Source: Phoronis australis (Eukaryota; Phoronida; Phoronidae). Taken from it: a stretch of 64,000 bases of DNA. The translations under genes were made by a program, and so were the position numbers. The number at the start of each line of letters is the position of its first letter. The first letter of the stretch is position 1. Positions 34,966 to 46,900 of the stretch are shown here, one piece after another. The notes beneath the pieces were generated by a model. That model searched no databases, was not told the origin of the DNA, and worked only from the letters and a program-made list of their open reading frames with translations. The stretch lies in assembly GCA_002633005.1 (NCBI GenBank), contig NMRA01000504.1, positions 147,571 through 211,570 on the forward strand, given 5' to 3'.

Positions 34966-37900
34966 GTGAGTGTTTTTAGCACATGCATCTTACTTTATTC
35001 TTGATATAGGCAAAGAGTAGTAGCATCTTATCTTAAATTGTTGCCAAATAAGCCGGAAACCCAAATCATAGGCAATGCGCTCGTGCGACAGTTTCGAAAT
35101 CCCAATGTTAGGGTGGGTTCTTGAGCCGCTGATGGTGTCTATGTTCCTGTTGGTAACAGAAACCGAGTCCTATCACGGTAAACTATGAGACAGGTGTTTG
35201 AGCCTAGAGGTTTGATTAATTTTGGCAGCTAAATATTGAAGAAATAGAGTATTAAGGATACACAGAACACCCCCCCCCCACCAAAAAATGTCCAAATTTT
35301 TCTAACTTCGAACATAATCGAAAATTGCTAATCAGATTCACACTTTCAGATAGTATGGTTAATGCACTGTTCTCTGAAGTGTCATTCGGAGTTGTTTTTA
35401 AACTGTTCCACTTTTGCAAGAAGAATGGTTATCAAAGATAGAAGTGTAAGATATTTTTGAAAAAATCGTAAAAGCAGCATAAAACGAAAACGAAATAATA
35501 TATTAGAAAAGTGTAATAACGCTTTTGATATCTTATCTTCAACATTTCTAGTCAAAGAAATCTGACAATGTTATTGATACGGTTGTTTTGACATGAGTAC
35601 ACATTTCTTTTTATAATTTTTTCCATAATTATTTGGGCACGTGACCCAATCAATGGTAGGTTTGTACCAGTAAAGTCACAAACCTAATTCTACAGTATTT
35701 CTCTTGTCAGAAACTGCTATTTTTACTGTTTAAAATATTACAGTGTTGTACATGTAGATATTTGACCGAGTGCACAAACTTGTCTTTAGGGTTCTATATT
35801 AAAGGCAATGTCAAAGTGGTTGTTCTCTCCTTTAATATCGCTGCAAACCACGATATAGCTTCTTCAACTACTATCCAACGACCAGTACACTGGTTTGGTG
35901 TGCAAACATAGGCCTCGATCTATCAAGTATCAATCAAAAGAGATTGAATAACATCTTCACCATGACATCTTACATCCGCCCATAATGATAATGGTTGCCA
36001 TCACAAGGTTTCTGAAGTCATATGTGATATCACGTCATCACACGATTTTCGGTGAAAGCAGTCAACTAATCTATTTTTTGTGTTTATATATATTTTAATA
36101 TGTTTGAGTTCACGTTAAGGAACATTGCGAGAACGAGACCTGATTCGATTTCCATTTATTTTCAGCTAAACAAGGCGAAATGCATATTTAAGTGACTGGG
36201 AAAACTTATAGTTGCTTATCAACCCACTAACAAAATGTTGCATATTATCGCCCGGGCGCTTATTTTTTCGTCGACATTTTTGACCCGGCGGTTCCTCCAA
36301 ACCGGCTTTTTTAAAACCCGGTGATTATTCAACAAGGCCAGATCTGCAGACTATGCGCTCATTTAGTGTTGACCGTAATTGTTAACAAACTTTTAAACTT
36401 ATCTTTATTTGCATAAAGTTGTCATTAATGACTTTGAATTATTTCCATTGCGCTGTGTTGCAAAGTGTCACTGATAACTATACTATTCACTCACAACAGC
36501 AACAATCATCACCTTTAAATTTACCTATGTTCTGAAATTCACAAACCTTAGTTTGGATACAGAAATTTCTGTACATCAAGTTGTATTTCCTGATTTTATA
36601 CAATAATACTGAAACAAGTAGAATACATCATGTGTTGAATTCACTGGCAAAAATTTGATGTGTTACAGCTTAAAGAAGAAATTTTTAACTTGACCTAATC
36701 AGCGTTTCATGTGTCTTTAAGTTCGACCCACGGTTGTATTAACACCCTTTGTGTGCGCAGACTTCAGTGAACTAGAGACCTTTGGATTTATATAATTTCA
36801 AGTAATCAAAGCGCCATTTTTTGTTAACATATACATTCAAAAAACACTATCAAAACCCACCTGTTGTCTATCTCAGGAAACCGTTAGTTGTTCAAACAGA
36901 AAGGAAAATCGAACTCCAGTTTTTACCATTATGTCTCATCGGCGTCATTATTGAATTCAAACAGAGATAGTCACGTGTCACTTCATTAAAGTTTAATATT
37001 CTATTCCATTATAGAAGGTCAATACGCTCGTGAAACTATTGTCATTTCATCCTATATGTTTAAACGGTATAGTGTATCTCTATCAAGCATAAACAATCTT
37101 TTTTCACAGTATGTAACCAAATATCATTACAGAAATGTCAAAACATTACACAATACTCATATGTATTTTTAATCTCTTTCAGCTTTATTTTTGGGAATTC
37201 ACATAACTTTCGCGTTGGTCACAGGCGCACTAATACGCTTCGGATATGATATCATACCCTTCAGCCTGAACCAGCTGCCGTTGAGTCTTAAAAATGACGT
37301 CGATCACAAACGAGCGGGAGCCTGGAATTTGCGATTCCTGGAAGAAAATGATATCTACGACCGACTAAAGGGGTCGTCTAACTCGACAAAAATAGACAGG
37401 GAACGTTCCATACCAGCTCAAGTTATAGAGTTATTTTTTGAAATCAAAGACGGGAATGTCTTTACAAAGTCGGCATTGGAAGCTATAAGAATCGTCGAAG
37501 ATGAGCTTACAAACACATCAAACTACACGGCAAATTTCTGTTACTTAGACTTCACCGGAAACTGCACTAAACCGATATCTATTTTAAGGTATTTTGACGG
37601 CACGTACGCCAGCTTAGATCCACTTCTTAGCGATTCCAGTTTCAGCAACATCCATCAAACCCTAGGCGCAGCTATTGAGAACAATAAAACGAAGTCAGGT
37701 TTGAGGTACCACCTCGGCAAGGACTACGTTATCAACACCACCACCGACGTGGCTTCGTCGTCAATTACGCGGTCGCGCATGTTTTTAGCGTTTCCGCTTG
37801 CAGGCTACAATGGAACGGACGACAGAAAAAGCGAGCAATTGGACAAAATTCAAATGTACCTCAATACAACCTTCTACAAAAAGTTGAACGAACTGGAAAA

Positions 37901-40900
37901 GAAGGATGAAGGCGGAGTCGATTTTTTTTACAACAACGGCCACCTGCTTGGGGTCTCAATTACTGCGGTCGCCATGATGGATTTGATGTTAGTCGTTGCT
38001 GGGCTAGGCTTTATATTTGTCTTCATGTGGATTCAAACGCAGTCTTTGTGGATTACCGGGTGGAGTATCCTCAGCATATTCACTGGATTCTTGGCGGCAA
38101 ATATGCTCTACAGAATCGTCTTCGACTTCTCTTACTTCGGAACATTCCACATACTTGCCATATTTATCATCTTAGGTATCGGAGCAGACGACGTCTTCGT
38201 TTTTGTCGATACCTTCAAATCAACTGGTCACCATGATTACTCGTCCCTTGCTCACCGTTTATCGGACTGTTATAGAAAGGCTAGCGTCGCCATGTTGTTC
38301 ACGTCACTCACGACCGCTACTGCCTTCTTTATCAGTGCCGCTTCGCCATTGGCAGCCGTGTCGACTTTCGGATTGTTCGCTGGCTTGTTGGTCGTAGTCA
38401 ACTATATGACCGTGCTAACATTTATACCTACAGTGGTGATCACGTGGCATAATACGTGGAACAAGTGCAGGTGGTGTCCATGTCTATCTGATGTAAACGA
38501 CACAGTACATCCTGTGGGCTCGTCGCCCGCTTTAGACGCGGATGCTCATCACAGAAAAAACCCAGTCGTGAGATTCTTCCGTGGTCCATACTACAGATTT
38601 GTCAGTCATAAAATAGCACGATGGGCAATAGTAGCATTTTTTGTAATGACAGGCGGCGTCTTCATATACTTCGCTAGTCAACTGCAGCCAAACGAAGACC
38701 AGGTATGGATAAGCTTTTGTTAGAGGGTCATTTCGAAGCTGTTTAACAGTTAATGATGATTTTTTAACCGAAGCTCTTTGGGGCTTAGAAACATTACTAT
38801 TTTCATCCAATCTTGAGTTGTTGCCGACTAATCAAGTACATGTAGATGCGCCATTTTCGAATTCGCACTTTTAGGGTTGGCCAACTCCAAAAAGCTATGA
38901 AGCGTTTTGTTTAGTCGCTTTAGGCTTCGATGTTCTTGCTGGTAACGGAAAATGAATCCCATCACGATAATAGAACATTGTGAAGCCGTTTTTATGAGAG
39001 CAAAATACTTAACTTCATTTCACTTTTTAGCCAGCTAAGCTGGGTAAAATACAAATTTAAAAAGATTGTCTATTAAACTCTTCTTGAGGGATCTCACCCA
39101 AAAATCTCAAAGAATTAAGTGTTCCGCCTCCAGGTGATGCCTGTTAACAGGCGAAATGGGGTTCGATGTCCTTCTATGGGTGATTTTAATTTGTTCCAGT
39201 AAAAGTACTCAGCTCTACATCAGTACATGTAGCATACATCTTCAACTAATTTCCTTGCCAGAGTTATTGTTCAAGTTTGCTAAAATAGAGTTCAGCCAAT
39301 CTACAGCGTCAGCAAAGTTAAAATCTAAATGACTCTTAATTTTCCGAAAAACCCAAGATGCCTGTGTTATGTACATTATTTTTGCTGACATCTATAATGT
39401 TGATGTCGTAATCAATTTATGGAAACTATGCTTACTACAAGAAGCAAAAACTTCTACTACGCATCAAAAACCTTTACCACGGAACTGAATTGAACTCCAA
39501 CCACACTCAGAGACTCTTACCGCAGGTAATTTTTAGTGTAAGTGATCGAAAGAGCAACACGTGAGATTTGATGAAGCTAAAATACACCATGGGAAATTAA
39601 ATATTGTCTATTTAGATAGAGTTCCTCAAGCCTGACACAAACTTTGGAAAAGCCTTGAACCGTCGAACGTCTGCGTTTTCGTCGAATGAGGAAGAAATCA
39701 ACACGCAGGTACTGATAGCCTGGGGACTGAAGAACCACGACTACAGCGCGTGTCACAAAACAAACTTTACCTGCACGGGCAAAACGGTGTGGGACGATAC
39801 ATTCGACTTAAATTCAGCAGAAGCTCAGAAGGCACTAAACGTAAGCATATACACTTGTCTGTAATCAAGTTGTCAGTTTGTCTTCTACCTCTGGCAGGTG
39901 CGCGTTCCGTAAGGGTATTTTCTGCCAGTTTGTGGGACCATGCTAGTGAAAGGTTAGTACATTCTGTCATAGTGTCAGCAGTAGGCCTACAGCATAGTGG
40001 CCCTGTGAAGGGCATGATAACCGACACGAGGAAATTCGTGTGGAGTCATTCGTTGAGATGTTTGTCGTATACACGAGCCGAAAAGGTAAAATGATTCATT
40101 TTGTTACTGAGTGGACATCAACATGGAATTATTTGTAGACTGTAATTCCCTCCTAATTACTTGGTTAAAACTTCATTGAGCAAATGTGATGTGGAAGCAA
40201 ATTTCTGTTTAAGTTTTAAATTCATACTTCATGAAACATACCTAAGGTGGCACTCATCAGGTATTGCGGATTGTGGGCTTGAAAAATCAGGTCTTGGCAG
40301 CACCAACAGTCTGTTCCACAGGGTGTACAAAACCTGATAATATAACAGTATACTGAGCCAAAGAGTTGCACAAAGACTACTGAAGCTGACTCCAAAGTCA
40401 ACTTCTTCATCTCTTACGACTATCGGAAGTAGGAGCCGGCCACGTAAAAAAGGAACAAAACACACCACATCTGCGGTTTTCACCCCAACTGCACCGTTAG
40501 CATGCTCTTACTACGAACTAACAAAGCTTTCCGGACTACAGAAATCAGGTGAAAAGCGAGTGCCCACCACCCAGATTTTCTAACTGTCTAAAGGCTATAT
40601 GAATTTCCTGCTAAACTTTATCTTCCCGCTTGCAAGACGAAAAAAATTAACGAAAAAAAGGCCAAGGGGTCAACAACTGGCAACCTTTGACTCAAAAATG
40701 TAGCAAATGCCTTTCGCAGCCTTTTCATGCAGCACAAAACCCAGCGGGCGCCAATTTTTAATCAAATTGGGGCAGGTAAATTTAACCGTGGCTCGCTCAA
40801 AAAACTTTTTAATTGTGTGCCACCTAACGCCTGTCGTCTTATCTCCGCATTCAGACTCGACTCAGACTCAGTCTCTATACTTAAACAATCGCACCGCACC

Positions 40901-43900
40901 ATTAGAGTACAAATTTGCAAGTTTACTCTAAATGTACTATGTCTTAGGTCGATTTTCGAGCCGACTTTCAAGTACAGAGATAAGACTCCGGGCCCAGCAG
41001 ATGACTTGCGTACAGCCACCGTTTTGACTCTTGCTTATTGAATCGCTTGTATCTCGGTTGCGTCTTTTAAAGAAATTGTTGCGCAAGAATCTGTCGTATA
41101 TTGGGGATCGCCTTGAATTGAAGTAGTATGATGTGGGCAGCTGGAACGCAACCTGTTGTCCTGCTGATGGAATAACTTCATGTGTAGACTCGTGGGAATT
41201 AACACCTCTCAGTGATTGACTTTTGATATTTGTTTTCAGGATTTTTGCACAACCTTGAAAAATCTTAGTCCAAAGGAAGAGAACGATTTGAAAGTTCAGC
41301 GAAATTTTGTCACGAAGGAGCCGGAAGTGGGTTGCTTCATTCATGACCTTGAGAACTACTTTCAGGTAAGTTGTACTGAGTTGATCTGTAACTCAACATA
41401 CGCGCAGTTACGGTAGACTGCGCGTATTAATGGATGTTTTGCACGTAGCAAACTGCAGTTCCTTTCCACTATGAAAATAAACAAAATGTCATACCTTGGT
41501 GGCAATTTTTTCAATCACCTTGATGAATATGGAAAGTGCATCGCAAAACGAATCTAAGAAGTCCTTCAAAATTCATGGATTATGGCTCTTTTCACTCGCT
41601 GATTCCCGGATAATCTGTTTGTCGGGAAATTTTATCTCCTATCATAGAATGGTTTCGCCTATGAGAGGCTTTGTATGGTCCATTGTAATTTCGTTTATGA
41701 TATTCAATTAAACAGTGGATTGGAGTGACTCGCCCCTTCGTTAACTGTGACGTGTTCCTCTGATGTAACGTTTTGTTACCATTCCGCCAAGTGAACCTTA
41801 TTCCTTAGATTGAACAAGACGCCAAAACCATCTTTGGGACCAGAAAATACGCCACGGGAACCAACTTCTCGTTACCGCACGTGCAGGCTAACATGGTAAC
41901 GCTTATGCAGGGCAACCCACTCATCTTTAATGCAAGCACGCTTCCTGCCGACTTCAAGCGATATTTTGAGGTATGTAATTGTATGGTCGTCCGGAAGACT
42001 TCACTGGGGTTACGAAAATCGACCTTAGGTGTTCGGATGGGCTTTGGTTAGCGGGACTGGGAAACCGAGAATTTTAGACTACTGCCCCCACTACCACAGT
42101 TAACACGTTGATGGGTTTTAGTAGGTCATTCCTCAATTTAGAACGAACCATCGACTATCACACATAAAAAACCTCAATGTTTTAGTTTTCGTTTTGCGAA
42201 TACATGAAATATGTTTTGACGGATACTCGTGATAGTTGTGAAGGAAACGTTTACAGATATTAGTACCAAGATTTTTGTGGAACAGTATTCGTACTTTACA
42301 GCGTTGCAGTCAATGGCGGCCATGAAGCCTTGATGTTGAAATTGTTGCCTTTTTAGTAGAACCTTTTAATGCAAACGAATAGTTTGAGCTGCCAAATTCT
42401 TAATCAAACACTTTTTGGCTTCTCTAGCAAACACAAGCTTTAGCCACCGAACATCGTGATTTCGAAAATCTTTTACCGCTAATGTTTCAGGTTCATGATA
42501 CCCACATTTCGGGTAGATTTTGTTACTGTTGAGTTATTTTGTTTTAATCCTATCGTCGTCACCTCTTCTCCGTAGACTGGTCTGTCGTATTGGATGTATG
42601 ATGGTATGAACCCCAAATCCGATCGCGAGGCTATGAGAAAGTATGGATATCTTGTCGGCGAGCAAGTTGAAACTGGTCAATCACAGAAATATAAGATAGG
42701 AGGTCAGTGTTCTCTTTCTGCTGGTATATGGTGATAAAATAACTGATGCCTGAAAACTCGCTGAGCAAAGCCACCGGTGAGACTCGCTGTTCTCTCTTAG
42801 GAGGCCAGACCTCACAATGAGAAGCCAAACAACACACTGATGTCGTCAAATCCGTGATTTTTCGCGAGTCCGTTCTGAACTAAGCTTAATAAAGTAGTCC
42901 GTCGTGTTCAAATTTCAAAATTTAAGTCCATAAAATTGTTAAGTATGATATAAACTTCCAATTGTAGCATTAAACGAATAAACAAAATAATGTTTGTGTG
43001 TTTGTAACATGTACGATTATTGTAACCAGTTTCAGGTGGCATTTTAAACATGATTTTAAATTAATGGATGAGCGCACTGATAGAATATGAAAGCAGCTAA
43101 GGTTTTTTAAATGGCAACACAATCTTATGCGGTTTGCGTGGTTTTATAACAGCTCCTTATGAGCCAATGAACACAATTTTTGTTAAGCTTGCTCTCCCTA
43201 TAATTTAGTGCACGGGCCTTGACTGAGGAGATATCAGCAAACACAGTCACGTGGTTATTGTTGATATCATATGATCTTTTTTGCTCAGCAAAACTTACGT
43301 AGAAACTAAACGGACCGGCGTGTGGGGGAAGGGACCGATCGTGTTCCTGTGCCTCGGGAGGCGAGCCTGTGTGTGCAGATATTGGTTCGGAGAGAAGGAC
43401 ACGTGTAGAATTGGTCGCCTTGAACCATAGGAGACACTTCTAATTTACCGTTCTAATAAAAAAGCACTCGGATACGCCGATGGACATTTCCTGAGATCGC
43501 AGGGTTTTCACTTCAGATATATCATTTTCGACTTTTGCCAACCGGTTTGGCGACCTTGCAAATTTGCCTGTGTTGCATTTGGCGAGTTGAGGATATATTT
43601 TATGTATCGACCCCATGGAGCCATATAGTTCAAAATATTTGATGGTCATTACTATTAGTACCATGTACGTATTGTGGGAAAAATATCTTAAGTTCGATTT
43701 CCAATATAAGTTTCAAGTGCTGTTTATTTATTCTTAGTACCAGTCTGGGGGATATTTGAACATCTGATTTTTCTATTGAGCATTTGTGTTGCATTCACGT
43801 GAATCGTTGTACAAATTGTAGTTGAAAGTCATTCTGCACATCTAATGAGGCACCGCAGGTGCATTATGCATTATTACAGAGGCAGCGAAGAGACAGAAAA

Positions 43901-46900
43901 TGACCATTTTAATTCTCCAACCGTTTATCTATCGTTAGAGATAAAAAGCTTATCTGTAAAATGATAAGCAAGTCGATAATAATAAATGTTGATAGCTTCC
44001 AAATTGTATCAATAGACTTACTGTCTCGATCGATCTGTAACATCGAGAGGACAAAATGGCGTCCTTTTTGGTTACTGTACGTAAGTGGGCGAAATGATAA
44101 CCCTCTTTTAAAAATGCAATATCCACAAAGAAATATCATTAGATTCGGAGTGAATGTTTAAAATGATATTTTAACAACGACATTACTCATGGTACGTTAA
44201 CGCAAATGCCTTAATGCGCGCTTTTAAGCACAGGCGTTAATATACATGTACGAAATACGCCTTAGCTTAATTCACCTAAATACTCAGGCGACTATTCCTT
44301 GTACGCAATCATGTCTAAAGTGGGTGTTTCACTGTATTTTTCGTTCATCCGTAGTACTTTTCATATAAGAATATGGAATTTCGAGTACACTAACATTTTG
44401 TAATTTGTGCTTCTATATTATCTTATAAATTTGCTCCTTGGGTTTAGGCAAATGTTTCACACATAAGCGCATGCGCCTAATTTCGGACGTCGGCGCACAT
44501 TCCTACATGGCACATAGGCCTAAATACGCGCATGTGCGGTAGTAACGAAAGTAGAAAGATTGCCAAGTTTTGGCTAATTACATCCTTGAGCGACAAAGTC
44601 ACGACCTACTGCACATCAATTAGGAAGGTTTTGGGCACTTGATTTTAACAGCCGTAGCACACGGCAACGGTACATTTCTATAAATGGGATGAAGCCAAAC
44701 TTAAGCTAATTTGCCTCAGAATGGGTTCACAAGTGTTAGTCTTTCAACATTAACAGTTATAACGTTTGTGTTTCCAGATTTCATGTTCGGCAATAGACTA
44801 CGATTTGCGGCCATCATCGTCAACACTACAGTCAAGGGACGAACGTTAGGTTACCCGAAGGGCATTCCTCTACGAAATAACTGGGAAGATTACGTTTCCA
44901 AGAAAGTGAGTTATCATTAGACGTTCAATGATCCTCAATCCCTTTAATTTTCTGGTGAAATCGAGAGCATAGGTCTATAAGGTATGTCTTTTGAAATTGT
45001 ATAATTTGATATTGCTAATTGCAGCATATGCCATAAGTTAATGTAAGTTGTTGCTTATAAGCACTAGATAGGCATAGGCCCGGGAAAACAAGAAGACATC
45101 AATTTCTACGTCTTTTACGAATGACATTCCCCGTATTTTACTTAAAAAAGTTGCACATTTCCTAGCCGTGTGAGTTCCTTGGGAGTAGTATTTTTATAGA
45201 TTTGAAATTCTGAATTCTACGAAAGCTACTTGGACCATTTCAGACACTACATATTCTAATGTCAATAAATATATAGCATTCTCGAATTTGTGATCGTTTA
45301 ATTCTAAATGAGATTTTAAGACTTCTGCTGAGTCTTTATGCGAATGCATTGTCGCCTGGAAAGATGCCACGTAGCCACGGAACAGGCATGAGAATGAAAA
45401 ACTAGCGAAACGTCCTCAGTAATTTCTGGACAGTATCTATAGCTGACCACTGGTACTTTCATTTAGGTTCAGTTATTCTTCGTTTTATTTCGATAGGCAC
45501 TGTGCATGAATTAACTGGTTACTTATATTTCACAGGTTAGTGCTATGCCAAAGCCTCTTCAGGGTGGTTTTCAACTGACCACATTTATTTGGGAATGGGT
45601 GAAGGTACAAGAAGTAAGTGGCAATTTGAGGATAAACAAGACGTTTCGAAATTACTCAATATCATCGTCAGAATTATAGTCAGTGCACAAAGGTTTTACC
45701 TATTTGAATTTGTACTGGCCATCTGACTAAGAACTGACGTTGCTAACTTTTTCAAAAAAGAAAGTCCGCCTGAGACCATCGAAATTTTTTTACCAAATCA
45801 TCTCGTTTCAAACCTTGCTTATCCGTGCTTGCGTGCCTTAGTGGAGTTTTTCAAAAACACTGAATATTGACTGAAGTTGATGCGATCGAGCGTTTTTAGT
45901 TTGTGTTTTAGTTCGAAAGTAAAGGGCCCAGGAACTAATCTTTTTACTTAAAATCCAACTCGAAAATATATTTGACATCTTTCGTTTTCTTTGAATACGA
46001 ACTCAATATAATCACCTATTATACTTTTCTTAACGATATTATGGATACGCTAATTAGTGTGTAATCTATATTGGTACTTAATGACCCCTAGAGATTTCGA
46101 GTTGCATAAAAGTTACACGCCGTATAGCAACAATGACGTCGCACTATCACGTGTCACGTTGTTATTGTTGAACAATGCACCTGACGTCATGCAACAATCT
46201 AACTTATCCAGCGGATAACTTTTGAAGTTTTATGCAACTCAGCCCAGATTCGTAACTTTAATGTTAATGTCATCAAGTGCAAAATACGAGTACAGTCAGC
46301 CTCATAAACAATATATACTAGCGCACAGAATAATAGACACTTATCTTGAGGTCATAACAAATTACAAAGGAAAATATGAAAAAATTTCGAGTAACAAGAT
46401 TAGANTAACTTTATGGGTTATTACACGGTTGTATCTGCCATTTGACGCCAATATTGTGGTATAATAGACACTTATCTTGAGGTCATAACAAATTACAAAG
46501 GAAAATATGAAAAAATTTCGAGTAACAAGATTAGATTCCAGCCCCTGGTCTCAAAATGAGTCGGGATACCGGTAAAGAAAACAACAAACTACGCTTTTTG
46601 GCTTGGTAATGATTTCTTTCGATTGCTAAGATCCATTTCTATGTTCTCATTGGAGTGAAGAACAAAGGAAATTGTACCTTCACGATTAATGGTATATACG
46701 TTAATTACTTGTTCGTTGACAATTCAACGAACATTACTGGAACAATTAAATCAACCATATGCAAGCAGCCAAGAACAGTGTTATCATGAAAATTTCCAGT
46801 GAAAACCACATTTCATGTTTGATTCTCCCAGAATACCATAAAGTGTCTCAATCGTGCCTGTAGGCGCGGTATCCGGTCTTTCGTGACTAAACAGCGATCA

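Noticed and set aside
40727-41041. 104-codon plus-strand ORF in Dispatched intron 3
   Set aside because: No motif; the opposite strand is equally open, so composition explains it.
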